The notes beneath the pieces were generated by a model that worked only from the letters and a program-made list of their open reading frames with translations, had not been told where the DNA came from and searched no databases. From RYN-111 sp963760125 (GTDB lineage: Bacteria; Actinomycetota; Actinomycetes; Mycobacteriales; SCTD01): a DNA stretch of 64,000 nucleotides. The stretch spans positions 225,358-289,357 of the forward strand of contig CAVXBV010000010.1 of the NCBI GenBank assembly GCA_963760125.1, read 5' to 3'. Both the position numbers and the translations under genes were made by a program. This document shows, piece by piece, positions 24,556-33,311 of this stretch (position 1 is the first letter of the stretch; each line of letters begins with the position of its first letter).

Positions 24556-25133
24556 CGCGCGTCCTGCTCGCCACCAAGAACACCGGCAAAGTCCGCGAGC
24601 TCGAGCGGATCCTGGCGCCTTTCGGCCTCTCGCTGGAGGGTGCCGCCTACGAGCCGGGGCCCGAGACCGGGACGTCGTTCGAGGAGAACGCCCTGGCCAA
24701 GGCGCACGAGGGCGTGGCCCAGACCGGGCTGCCGTCGGTTGCCGACGACAGTGGTCTGACCGTCGACGCGCTGAACGGTATGCCCGGCATCCTGTCGGCG
24801 CGGTGGTCCGGGCGGCACGGCGACGACGTGGCGAACCTGAAGCTGGTCCTTGCGCAGGTCGCCGATGTCGAGGCCCGCGGGGCAGCGTTCGTCTGCGCCG
24901 CTGCGTACGCCCTCCCCGACGGACGGTCGGAGGTGGTCCTCGGTGAGCTGCGCGGCACCCTCCTGAGCGAGCCGCGGGGTGAAGGTGGCTTCGGCTACGA
25001 CCCCATCTTCGTCCCGGTGGGGATGTCCGTGACGTCGGCCGAGCTCACTCCGGAGATGAAGGACGCGATCTCCCACCGCGGTCAGGCGTTCCGCGCGCTT
25101 GCCCCCCTGCTCGCGACCGCCCTGCATGGCTGA
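24552..25133 (+). CDS. rdgB: dITP/XTP pyrophosphatase
   Basis: 193 residues. RdgB/HAM1 family: LLATKNTGKVRELERIL at the N-terminus, SFEENALAKA, VADDSGLTVDALNGMPGILSARWSG, FGYDPIFVP, and SHRGQAFRAL at the C-terminus. It hydrolyses non-canonical purine nucleoside triphosphates to monophosphates. Translationally coupled to rph and overlapping the next gene by 8 nt. Confidence 0.96.
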   Translation: MTRVLLATKNTGKVRELERILAPFGLSLEGAAYEPGPETGTSFEENALAKAHEGVAQTGLPSVADDSGLTVDALNGMPGILSARWSGRHGDDVANLKLVLAQVADVEARGAAFVCAAAYALPDGRSEVVLGELRGTLLSEPRGEGGFGYDPIFVPVGMSVTSAELTPEMKDAISHRGQAFRALAPLLATALHG

Positions 25134-25641
25134 CTGGGTCGCGCCCTCCCCGCCGCCCCCGGACCGCGAGTTTCCCCTGGTCGGCCCGGACCGCCCGATT
25201 CTCGAGGGCATGCTGGCCTGGCAGCGCCGCACCTTGCTGTCCCTGTGCGCTGGGCTGACCGCGGAGCAGCTGTGCGTCGCGCCGCTCCCTTCCACGAACC
25301 TGACGCTCCTCGGGTTGGTGCGCCATTTGACCAAGGTCGAGCGGATCTGGTTCCGCGAACGGGCCGCTGGGCTCGACCTCCCACCGATGTTCGCCGGGAC
25401 CGACGGCGACTTCGAGGACCTCTCCCCGCAGCGGGCGGCAGGGGACCTGGCGAGGTACGCCGAGGAGTGCACCCTCGCGGACGCGGTGGCGTCCGGTCTG
25501 CCGTTCGAGCACACCTTCGTGAGCCGGGGTGAGCTGTTCTCGTTGCGCATGGTCTACGTGCACCTGGTGTCGGAGTACGGCCGGCACAACGGCCACGGCG
25601 ACCTGATCCGCCAGGCGATCGACGGGGTCACCGGCCGCTGA
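25126..25641 (+). CDS. DinB/DUF664 family protein
   Basis: 171 residues from ATG 25126, inside the rdgB terminus. Four-helix-bundle DinB-like protein with the expected histidines in LVRHLTKVERIWF and YGRHNGHGD that bind a metal ion. Members with DUF664 signature resemble mycothiol- or bacillithiol-dependent transferases, though the substrate is not established. Likely the last gene of the rph-rdgB unit. Confidence 0.78.
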   Translation: MADWVAPSPPPPDREFPLVGPDRPILEGMLAWQRRTLLSLCAGLTAEQLCVAPLPSTNLTLLGLVRHLTKVERIWFRERAAGLDLPPMFAGTDGDFEDLSPQRAAGDLARYAEECTLADAVASGLPFEHTFVSRGELFSLRMVYVHLVSEYGRHNGHGDLIRQAIDGVTGR

Positions 25642-25766
25642 CCTCAGCCGATCGGTGGGTAGGGGTCGCCCAGGTTGCCTTTTGCGGTGATCGTCCAGGT
25701 TCTCCACAGCACCAACTTTCCTTGCACAGCAGGCGTTTTGCTGTTGCTCATGCGTTCTATTGGCGC

Positions 25767-25772
25767 TAGCAT
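25767..25772 (+). promoter_or_regulatory. -10 element TAGCAT
   Basis: TAGCAT is 7 nt before the ATG at 25780, in a 138-nt intergenic gap that is AT-richer than its surroundings. Confidence 0.45.
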
Positions 25773-25779
25773 TGGGGGT

Positions 25780-27602
25780 ATGTCGGAGCTCGCTGAACCC
25801 CTGTCGCGGTTGGGCCGCGCGGCGGTGCGGTTGGAGGCGTTGGAGCGGCTGCATGATCAGCAGGCGGTGCTGGAGGTGCAGCTGCGGCAGGAGCTCGTGG
25901 CGTTCGCCCAGGACCTGGGGTTCGGGATGCGGGACTACGCCTGTGACGAGCTCGCGCCGGCGTTGGGTGAGAGCCCCCGCACGATGCAGACCCGGCTGGA
26001 GCACGCCCGCCGGTTCGTGGCGTTCCCGGTCGTGATGGCGCAGGTCGCGCTGCCCCTCGCTGAGGGTGGGTGGAGCATCCGGCACGCCGAGGCGCTGCTG
26101 GACGTGATCAGCGGTGTCGGGCTCACCGACGCCCAGCAGGCGCAGGTCATCGACCTCGTGATCGGGTCGGCCGGGTCGGGGGCGGGGTCGGGGTGGGGTC
26201 GCCGCGTCAGGTGCGGCTCGCGGCGCAGGCCGCGGTCATGGTCATCGACCCTGAGGCCGCCGCGCGGCGGTTTGAGAAGGCCAAGAAGGACCGGTCGGTG
26301 CTCACGGAGGCGTTCAATGACGACGCGATCCTCACCGCGCTGGGGAGCAAGGGGCAGATCGCGATGCTGTGGGCCGCGATCGACGCCCACGCCGGCCCGC
26401 AGCAGCCTGGGGATGACCGCACCGTGGCGCAGCGCCGGTTCGATGCCCTGACCGACCTGGTCTGCGGCCGCGCCCGAGCGACGTCCTGGCAGGCCCTGAT
26501 CGTGGTCAGCCTCACCACCCTCGAAGGCGGCGATGAGCCCGCGGAGATCCCCGGCCTCGGCCTGATCTGTGCCCAGGAGGCCCGCGAGCTCCTCACCCAC
26601 GCCGAGCTCCGCCGCGTCCTCGTCGACCACGACGGGACGCTCGTGGCGGTCGACGGCCACACCCACACCCCCGACACCCCCGACCACACCCCCGACCACA
26701 CGCCCGACCGTGACCGCGACCCGGCGCAGGCGGGGTGCGGCCACAGCCGCCACGAACCCGAGCCCGACCCCGAGGCCCTCCCACCCGACCCCGCCACCGA
26801 CCGCACCGACGACGAGGCCGAGCCGTGCGAGGTGGAAGCGCTCGTGGACCAGCTGGCCAGCACCCTCGAGACCCACCTCCACGCCTTCCTCAGGGCGCAC
26901 GCCCTCATCGGCGCCGGAGCCGGAGCAGGCCGGGTGGAGGAGTTCCGTCCGTACCGGCCGATCCTGATCGACCTCCGGCACCAGCCCCCGGATGAGCCCG
27001 ACGACCCCGGCGGCGGTGGGTCAGGACCCCCGGACCCACCCGAGCCCGATCCCGACCCCGGGCCCGAGCCCGAGCCGCCGAGTGACAGCGATCGGCTCTG
27101 GAACGACCAGACCCTGGACCGCGCGGCGTGGGACCACCACGACGGCCTCACCACCCCCGCCAGCCGGTATGAGCGGGAGAGCCCGCACTGCCCCCTGGGC
27201 TGCCCACCCCGCACCCCCAGCAGCAGACAGGGCGGCTGGACCCTGCACGCACTCGCGCGCGCCCACCGCCGCCTGCGTACCGACAAGACCGACACCCGGC
27301 CCCTGGAAACCAGCAGCTACCCCTTCAGCCCCCGCATCGCGAGGTTCCTGAAGATCCGCGACCTCACCTGCACCTTCCCCGCCTGCCCCCGCCTGGCCCG
27401 CGACTGCCAAAGCGACCACGTGATCCCCTGGCCCCAAGGACCCACCGCAGCCCGCAACGGCAGCAGCGAATGCACCCACCACCACCAAGCCAAGCACCAC
27501 TACTTCACCCTCACCCAGCACCCCAACGGCACCCTGCAGTGGAACACCCCCCTCGGCCGCACCCACCTGCGACACCCCAGACCCCTGCTCCGCGGCTGGT
27601 AG
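25780..27602 (+). pseudogene. DUF222/HNH endonuclease (13E12-type), frameshifted
   Basis: The N-terminal half (25780 to about 26200) reads SELAEPLSRLG, MQTRLEHARRFVAFPVVMAQ in one frame; the rest, from SPRQVRLAAQAAVMVIDPEAAARR to the HNH motif CTFPACPRLARDCQSDHVIPW and the end, is in another. The shift must lie in the G-rich stretch at about 26165-26200. Joined, it is a DUF222 protein with a C-terminal HNH nuclease domain, the kind that occurs in many copies in actinobacterial genomes (the 13E12 repeat family of mycobacteria). An internal TPDTPDHTPDHTPDRD repeat lies in the linker. The role is unknown. Confidence 0.8.
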
Positions 27603-27730
27603 CCAGAGAGCCGACGCCCGCCGGAGTGACTGATCCGCTCGTCCACCGGGGGCCGAGTCCGCGCCCAACCGCCCGGCCGCTTGCGAGATCCGGGATCGCG
27701 GCGGGTCCTGCCGGTAGAGACTTCGCAGCG

Positions 27731-27812
27731 TGCGCGCCGGGGGACTCGAACCCCCACACCCGAAGGCGACGGCACCTAAAGCCGTTGCGTCTGCCAATTC
27801 CGCCAGGCGCGC
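27731..27812 (-). tRNA. tRNA-Leu (anticodon TAG)
   Basis: 82-nt class II tRNA: 7-bp acceptor stem GCGCGCC/GGCGCGC with discriminator A, anticodon loop TTTAGGT (anticodon TAG, reads CUA), a variable arm and the T-arm GGGGGTTCGAGTCCCCC. No CCA is encoded. Lies between the HNH gene and egtD; 128 nt before it on the plus strand show no feature. Confidence 0.95.
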
Positions 27813-27836
27813 TCGAGCGCCAAGGATAGGCGGAGC

Positions 27837-28796
27837 TCAGGGACGGCGGGCGAGGGTGAGGGAGAAGTCCTGTGCCGGATCGGTCCAGGTCGTGACGACC
27901 TCGAAGCCTGCCGCGGCGAGTTCCGCGCGCAGACCGGTGATCTCGAACTTGGCGCTGGTCTCGGTGAGGACCTCCTCGCCGGCGGCGAGGTCCCAATCGA
28001 GATCAAGCGCGCCGAGGTGCACCCGCTGGGCGCGCCGGGAACGCAGCCGCATCTCCATGCGCTGGTGCTCCTCGTCGAAGCGCGCCACGTGGTCGAACGC
28101 CTCGACGTCGATGTCGGCGTCGAGCTCCCGCGCGAGCACGTGCAGCACGTTCTTGTTGAAGGCCGCGGTCACGCCGGCGCTGTCGTCGTACGCACGGACG
28201 AGTCGTTCGCGATCCTTGAGGAGGTCAGCACCCAGCAGGAAGTGGTCACCGGGGGAGCAGGCGGTGTGGATGCGCCGGAGGAAGGCCGCGCGCGGCGTGG
28301 GGGTCAGATTGCCGATCGTGCTGCCGAGGAAGGCGAGGAGGCGGTCTCCCGGCCGGCCGGGAAGCGGCGACAGGTCGTCCTCGAAGTCCGCCACGATGCC
28401 TCGCACGGTGACGGTCGGGAAGTCGATGCTGATCCTCGCTGCGGCGTCGCGCAGGGGCTCCGCGGCGACGTCCAGGGGCACGAACAGCAGCTCTCGACCA
28501 CCCTCGGTAAGAGCCTCCAGCAGCAGCCGGGTCTTGCGGGAGTAACCGGCGCCGAGCTCGACCAACGTGGAGACCCGGGGGAGCTCGCGGGAGTGCTCTT
28601 CGAGGATCGCGTGCTCGGTGCGGGTGGGGTAGTACTCCGGGAGCGCCGTGATGTCGTCGAAGAGCTGGCTGCCCTTCTCGTCGTAGAACCACTTCGGCGG
28701 GATATCGACCGGCGTCCTGGCCAGGCCGGCGCGGACGTCGCGTGCCAAGCCGTCGGGGTCCGGCTCGTGCCGCACCTCGACGGTCCAAGGGTTCAC
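27837..28796 (-). CDS. egtD: L-histidine N-alpha-methyltransferase EgtD
   Basis: 319 residues from GTG 28796. EgtD features: PPKWFYDEKGSQLFDDITALPEYYPTRTE with the substrate-binding region, VELGAGYSRKTRLLL (SAM site), FLGSTIGNL and the C-terminal part with EMRLRSRRAQRVHLGALDL. It trimethylates histidine to hercynine, the first step of ergothioneine synthesis. It overlaps egtB by 4 nt; both form one operon transcribed leftward. No egtA or egtC is nearby. Confidence 0.93.
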   Translation of the reverse strand: MNPWTVEVRHEPDPDGLARDVRAGLARTPVDIPPKWFYDEKGSQLFDDITALPEYYPTRTEHAILEEHSRELPRVSTLVELGAGYSRKTRLLLEALTEGGRELLFVPLDVAAEPLRDAAARISIDFPTVTVRGIVADFEDDLSPLPGRPGDRLLAFLGSTIGNLTPTPRAAFLRRIHTACSPGDHFLLGADLLKDRERLVRAYDDSAGVTAAFNKNVLHVLARELDADIDVEAFDHVARFDEEHQRMEMRLRSRRAQRVHLGALDLDWDLAAGEEVLTETSAKFEITGLRAELAAAGFEVVTTWTDPAQDFSLTLARRP

Positions 28797-30028
28797 GAGC
28801 GGGCCAGTCGCAGGCCGGAGAACGCCCACCGGGAAGCGGCGGGGAAGAAGTTGCGATAGGTCAGTCGCTCGTGTCCCGCAGGTGTCGCGCACGAGGCACC
28901 GCGGAGGACGTGTTGGTCGTTCATGAACTTCCCGTTGTACTCGCCCACGGCGCCCGGTGGCGGCGCGAAGCCCGGATACGGCAGGTAGGCCGACGCCGTC
29001 CACTCCCAGACGTCGCCGACCATGTGCTCGCCGACCAGGCCTGGATGCAGCCGGGCGAGGTCGAGCAGCTGGCCCCGTGCCGGCTCCACGCCTCGGGCGG
29101 CCACCTCCCACTCGAACTCGGTGGGCAGTCGTGCGCCGGCCCAGCGTGCGTAGGCGTCGGCCTCGAAGAAGGACACGTGCACCACCGGCTCGCCGCGCCG
29201 GAGTGGCCGCACCCCCGCTGTCGTGAAGGTCATCCAGGTCCCGTCGACGTCCCACCAATACTCCGGGGAGCGCCAGGCTGCCCGCTGCACGGCATACCAG
29301 CCGTCCGACAGCCAGAGGTCGGCGCGCCGGTAACCGCCGTCGTCCATGAAGGCCAGCCAGTCCTCGACGGTGACGGCCCGTCCGGCGATCTCGACGTCCT
29401 CGAGGTAGACCCGGTGCTGCGGCCCCTCGTTGTCGAACGCGAAGCCGTCGCCGGAGTGGCCGATCTCGTGCAGGCCACCCGCGAGCGGCCGCCAGGTCAG
29501 GTCAGGGGAAGCAACGTCGGGCTCGTCCGGTCTCGTCACGTACGCCGGACCGAAGGCGTGTCGTGACAGCAGGTGCTTGGCATCCATGACGAGCAGCTCC
29601 TGGTGCTGCTGTTCGTGGTGCGTGCCCAGCTCGAGCAAGGTGAGGACGGCGTCGCTGGGCGCGCTGTCGAGCAGCGCCTGCACCGCTCGGGTGACGTGGT
29701 CGCGGTAGCGCCCGACCTCCTGCGCGCCGGGCCGGGTCACCAAGCCTCGCTCGGGACGGGGGTGCCGCGGGCCCACCGCCTCGTAGTAGCTGTTGAAGAG
29801 GTAGCGGAACGAGTGGTCGTACGGCTCGTAGTCCTTGCCGAGCACGAACTCCTCGTAGAACCAGCTCGTGTGCGCGCGGTGCCATTTGGTCGGCGACGCG
29901 TCGGGCATGGACTGTGCCGTCTGGTCCTCGGCGCTGAGCGGACGTGCCAGCGCTTCCGTGAGCGCGCGGGACCGCTCGAAGCGCTCCGCCAGGGTGAGGG
30001 GTGGGCTCAGCGTCAAGGCCTGGTCCAT
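28793..30028 (-). CDS. egtB: Ergothioneine sulfoxide synthase EgtB-like
   Basis: 411 residues. N-terminal DinB-like domain with the iron-binding His pattern (WHRAHTSWFYE and HHEQQHQELL), linked to a C-terminal FGE-sulfatase-like domain with DGFAFDNEGPQHRVYLEDVEIA, GDVWEWTASAYLPYPGF and RGASCATP. The enzyme joins hercynine to gamma-glutamylcysteine or cysteine using iron and oxygen. Which thiol it uses cannot be told here; the missing egtA/egtC (they would supply and trim gamma-glutamylcysteine) leaves open a cysteine-using type or genes elsewhere. Confidence 0.88.
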   Translation of the reverse strand: MDQALTLSPPLTLAERFERSRALTEALARPLSAEDQTAQSMPDASPTKWHRAHTSWFYEEFVLGKDYEPYDHSFRYLFNSYYEAVGPRHPRPERGLVTRPGAQEVGRYRDHVTRAVQALLDSAPSDAVLTLLELGTHHEQQHQELLVMDAKHLLSRHAFGPAYVTRPDEPDVASPDLTWRPLAGGLHEIGHSGDGFAFDNEGPQHRVYLEDVEIAGRAVTVEDWLAFMDDGGYRRADLWLSDGWYAVQRAAWRSPEYWWDVDGTWMTFTTAGVRPLRRGEPVVHVSFFEADAYARWAGARLPTEFEWEVAARGVEPARGQLLDLARLHPGLVGEHMVGDVWEWTASAYLPYPGFAPPPGAVGEYNGKFMNDQHVLRGASCATPAGHERLTYRNFFPAASRWAFSGLRLARS

Positions 30029-30086
30029 GGGCTCACTCTGCCCGGTACCAGCGTGAGAATCACCCCGGAGCCGTGACGTTTCTCGG

Positions 30087-30107
30087 ACGGGCTGGCCTAC
30101 AGCCCGT
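30087..30107 (-). terminator. Hairpin overlapping the bcp 3' end
   Basis: Perfect 8-bp inverted repeat (ACGGGCTG / CAGCCCGT) with a 5-nt loop. It contains the bcp stop codon and has no U-tract, so a terminator function is only possible. Confidence 0.4.
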
Positions 30108-30570
30108 GGTCCTTCAGCAGCTTGGCGACGTGACCGGTGGCCTTCACGGCGTACGACGCGGAACTGACCTTGCCGCTCTCGTCGATGAGGAAGGTGGAGC
30201 GGATCACGCCCGTGACCGTCTTGCCGTAGAGCTGCTTCTCGCCGTAGGCGCCGTACGCGAGCAGCGTCTCCTTCGTGACGTCCGACAGCAGCGGGAAGGT
30301 CAACGCTTCGGCGTCGACGAACGCCGCGAGCTTCTCGGGCTTGTCCGGGGACAGTCCGAGCACGACGTAGCCGGCATCGGCGAACCGCTGCAGGTTGTCG
30401 CGGAAGTCGCAGGCCTGCTTGGTGCAGCCGGGCGTCGCGGCGGCGGGGTAGACGTACAGGACGATCTTCTGCCCCTTGTACGCGGAGAGCTTCACGACGT
30501 TGCCGTGGGCGTCGGGCAGGGCGAACGCGGGGGCGGTGTCACCGGGTGACAGGCGGGGGGTCTGAGCCAT
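30097..30570 (-). CDS. bcp: Thioredoxin-dependent peroxiredoxin (Bcp type)
   Basis: 157 residues. PrxQ/Bcp-type peroxidase: APAFALPDAHGNVVKLS at the N-terminus, the peroxidatic cysteine in PGCTKQACDFRD, and a later GVIRSTFLID. The second cysteine of the CxxxxC pair (C-T-K-Q-A-C) is present, as in atypical two-Cys PrxQ. It reduces peroxides in the cytosol. Its promoter overlaps the stop codon of the upstream permease gene. Confidence 0.92.
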   Translation of the reverse strand: MAQTPRLSPGDTAPAFALPDAHGNVVKLSAYKGQKIVLYVYPAAATPGCTKQACDFRDNLQRFADAGYVVLGLSPDKPEKLAAFVDAEALTFPLLSDVTKETLLAYGAYGEKQLYGKTVTGVIRSTFLIDESGKVSSASYAVKATGHVAKLLKDHGL

Positions 30571-30577
30571 GTCCAGA

Positions 30578-30583
30578 ACCCTA
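30578..30583 (-). promoter_or_regulatory. Leaderless -10 element TAGGGT for bcp
   Basis: On the minus strand TAGGGT is 7 nt before the bcp ATG and overlaps the TAG stop of the metal permease gene. Confidence 0.45.
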
Positions 30584-31459
30584 GGCGCCGACGGTGACGC
30601 GGTTGTCGGTGGCGTGGTGATCGTCCATGCCTGCGGTCCGTCGCAGCTGACGGCCGCCGGTGATGGCGAGCACGATCACGAACACCGACGCGTTCACCAG
30701 CACGATCGTGGTTCCCGAGGGGATGTTGATGTCGTAGGACAGGAACATGCCCACGCCACCGCAGATCCCGCCGAGGATGCTGGAGATCCAGAGCATCCGC
30801 GCGAAGGAGTTCGTGAGCATGCGCGCGACGACCGCCGGGATGACGAGGGTGGCGGCGACGAGGGTGACGCCGATGATGGTCAGCGTCGACAGGATCGCGA
30901 GCGACAAGATCGCCATGAGCAGCGCGTCCATCTTCTTCACGTCGACGCCGGAGACGTCGGCGACCTCAGGGTCGAACGTCGCGAACAGGAAGCGGCGGTA
31001 GAGCACGGTGAACGCCGTGATCGACACCAGCAGGGCGACGAGCAGGAGCACGAGGTCGCCGGTGCTGACGCCGAGGATCGAGCCGAACAGAGCGGCGTCG
31101 AACGTCGGGCCGCTGTTGCCGTAGACCTTGAGCAGTGCGACCCCGAGGGCGAAGGACGCGGTGGTGATGACACCGATCGCTGCGTCCGCGCCGATCCGGG
31201 AGCGGCGCGTGACCGAGGTGATGGCGAGGGCCGAAAACAGGCCCCACAGGCCGGCGCCCAGGATGATGTTGACGCCAGCGGCCGACGCGGCAGCGAACCC
31301 ACCGAAGATCGAGTGGGACAGGCCGTGACCGATGTAGCTCATGCCCCGCAGGGTGATGTAGACCCCGATGAGCCCGCACAGCGCACCGGCCATGACTGCC
31401 GCCTCCATGCCGTGCACGAAGAAGTCGTACTGGAAGCGGTCGAAGAAGCCGCCCATCAC
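30581..31459 (-). CDS. Metal ABC transporter permease
   Basis: 292 residues, ABC-3 family (ZnuB/MntB/PsaC). About eight hydrophobic segments; recognisable GLIGVYITLRGMSYIGHGLSHSIFGG and GVTLVAATLVIPAVVARMLT. It forms the membrane channel with the ATPase encoded upstream (overlap 4 nt) and the binding protein gene before that. Metal is Mn, Zn or Fe; see the binding protein. Confidence 0.9.
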   Translation of the reverse strand: MMGGFFDRFQYDFFVHGMEAAVMAGALCGLIGVYITLRGMSYIGHGLSHSIFGGFAAASAAGVNIILGAGLWGLFSALAITSVTRRSRIGADAAIGVITTASFALGVALLKVYGNSGPTFDAALFGSILGVSTGDLVLLLVALLVSITAFTVLYRRFLFATFDPEVADVSGVDVKKMDALLMAILSLAILSTLTIIGVTLVAATLVIPAVVARMLTNSFARMLWISSILGGICGGVGMFLSYDINIPSGTTIVLVNASVFVIVLAITGGRQLRRTAGMDDHHATDNRVTVGA

Positions 31460-32214
31460 GCCACCCCTGCCGTGGCGGGTGCATCGACGACGACCGGCAT
31501 CCCGAGGTGCTGCAACACCTCCATGCGCGCCCCGAAGACGCGCTCCAGGACGTCCGGGACGATCACCTCAGCAGGTGAGCCCTGCGCGATGACGCGCTGC
31601 TGCAGGGCGATCAGGTGCGGCAGGTGGGAAGCCATGCCGTTGAGGTCGTGGGTCGTGAGGACGATGGCCAGGCCCTCCTGGTTGAGGTCGTCGAGCAGGT
31701 GCAGCACCTCGTGGCGGGTGCCGACATCCACCCCGGACGTCGGCTCGTCCATGAGCAACAGCTCGGGTCGGCGCACGAGCGCCCGGGCGATGAACATCCG
31801 CTGCTGCTGCCCGCCCGACAGCTCGCGGATGTGCCGGCGGCCGAGCTCGGAGATGCCCAGGCGCTCGAGGACGGCAGCGACGTCGGCCTTCTCCTCGCGG
31901 CTGGCCCACGGGGTGAGCCGTCGACTGGCACGCGACATGAGGACGCACTCGGCCACGGTGACGGGGAAGTTCCAGTTCACCGTCTCCAGCTGCGGGACGT
32001 AGCTCACCGCGGTGCCCGGAGCGCGGATCACGCTGCCGTGCACCGGCTTCACGGTTCCGAGGAGCAGCTTGAGCAGGGTGGTCTTGCCGGACCCGGACGG
32101 TCCGACGATGCCGGTGAACTGGCCTTGGCTGACGGTGACGTCGACGTCGCGGAGGACCGGCGCTCCACCGTAGGAGAAGGAGACGTGAGTGACGTCGACC
32201 AGAGGAGCGCTCAC
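31456..32214 (-). CDS. Metal ABC transporter ATP-binding protein
   Basis: 252 residues from GTG 32214. Walker A GPSGSGKTTLL (about 38-48), Q-loop YVPQLETVNW, signature LSGGQQQRMFIARAL, Walker B LLLMDEPTSGVD and switch histidine in TTHDLN. Belongs to the Zn/Mn importer ATPases. Overlaps the permease gene by 4 nt and the binding protein gene by 4 nt, so all three are one operon. Confidence 0.92.
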   Translation of the reverse strand: MSAPLVDVTHVSFSYGGAPVLRDVDVTVSQGQFTGIVGPSGSGKTTLLKLLLGTVKPVHGSVIRAPGTAVSYVPQLETVNWNFPVTVAECVLMSRASRRLTPWASREEKADVAAVLERLGISELGRRHIRELSGGQQQRMFIARALVRRPELLLMDEPTSGVDVGTRHEVLHLLDDLNQEGLAIVLTTHDLNGMASHLPHLIALQQRVIAQGSPAEVIVPDVLERVFGARMEVLQHLGMPVVVDAPATAGVA

Positions 32215-33209
32215 TGGGGGTACCTCGCTGAGTCGGGAGCCACGTCGGTGGTGTCGAGCGCGTCGAGAGCCGAGGTGGTGCCCCCCAGGCCGGTGATCAT
32301 GGTGCGGTAGTCGTAGCGCATGAGCCCGAGCCAGGAGTGCTCGGCCTCGCCGGGCTTGCCGGGCAGGTCGTCGTCGCGCAGCGTGTCCTCGTAGCGCGCG
32401 CCGGTCTCCTTGCCGATCTGCTCCAGGACGGTGGACGGGAAGACCTCGGAGCCGAAGATGACCGGCACCTGCTGCGCCTTGATCTGCTGGATGAGGGCGA
32501 CGATCTCCTTCGGGGTGGGGTCCTCGAAGTTCGAGGGCTGCACCGCGCCGATGATGGTCCAGCCGTAGTCGCGGCCGAAGTAGGCGTAGGCGTCGTGGTA
32601 GGTGAGCAGCTGCCGCTTGCCACCGGGGATCGTCGCCTGGTCCGCCTTCAGGGCGTCCGACAGGGCGTTCGCCTTGGTCGTGAACGCCGCGAGGTTCGCG
32701 GCGTAGTAGTCGGCATTCGCAGGGTCGCGCTGCGCGAGCACGTCCTTCGCGACCTCCGCGTACTTGATGCCGAACAGCGGGTCGGTCCACAGGTGCGGGT
32801 TGGGCTTGCCGTCCTTCTTGGGGAAGGAGAAGTCGTAGATGTAGTCGCTCTCCGGCAGCACCCGGGTCCCGATCTCGATGACCTCGGCGCCGGGCTTGAG
32901 GTTCTGCTCCGCCAGGTCCTTGGTCGGGTCCTCGAGCTTGAGGCCGTTGATGAAGACCACGTCGGCCTTGCTGAGCAGCGCCGCCGCAGAGGGCGGGGGC
33001 TCGAACGTGTGGCTGTTGGTGCCCTCCGGCACGATGCCGGTCACGGTCGCCCTGTCGCCGGCGATGTTGGCCACGATGGAGGTGATGGGCGCCACCGTCG
33101 TGACAATCCGCACCTTCCCCTCCGCGGCGGTGGGGTCGGACGAACCACAGGCAGTCAGCAGGAGGCAGGCGCTCAGCACGACGACAGGCGCAACACGGGT
33201 CAGGGTCAC
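32211..33209 (-). CDS. Metal ABC transporter substrate-binding lipoprotein (Mn/Zn type)
   Basis: 332 residues from GTG 33209. Lipoprotein signal with CLLLTAC, then a cluster 9 (ZnuA/PsaA-like) binding protein. Metal-ligand candidates are His in NSHTFEPPP, His in NPHLWTDP, and Glu in FGSEVFPSTV, with a late Asp. The long His-rich loop of zinc-specific ZnuA proteins is missing and the third ligand looks like Glu rather than His. That tends towards manganese, but zinc or iron is not excluded. It is the first gene of the operon and its start has a leaderless promoter. Confidence 0.88.
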   Translation of the reverse strand: MTLTRVAPVVVLSACLLLTACGSSDPTAAEGKVRIVTTVAPITSIVANIAGDRATVTGIVPEGTNSHTFEPPPSAAALLSKADVVFINGLKLEDPTKDLAEQNLKPGAEVIEIGTRVLPESDYIYDFSFPKKDGKPNPHLWTDPLFGIKYAEVAKDVLAQRDPANADYYAANLAAFTTKANALSDALKADQATIPGGKRQLLTYHDAYAYFGRDYGWTIIGAVQPSNFEDPTPKEIVALIQQIKAQQVPVIFGSEVFPSTVLEQIGKETGARYEDTLRDDDLPGKPGEAEHSWLGLMRYDYRTMITGLGGTTSALDALDTTDVAPDSARYPQ

Positions 33210-33215
33210 GAGCCG

Positions 33216-33244
33216 ACGTTAGTGCCACGGTGTACTTGTTGCAA
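33216..33244 (-). promoter_or_regulatory. Promoter of the metal uptake operon, TTGCAA-N17-TAACGT
   Basis: On the minus strand TTGCAA and TAACGT are separated by 17 nt, and TAACGT is 6 nt before the GTG start, giving a full promoter for a leaderless mRNA. The -35 element sits inside the perfect 8-bp palindrome GTTGCAAC (33238-33245), a possible binding site for a metal-sensing repressor. Confidence 0.6.
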
Positions 33245-33311
33245 CTCATGTGCAGTACGGCGCACGGGGCGTGAGGGTGGGGTCGGGCACCCGGCCAACA
33301 GCGGCTGAGAC

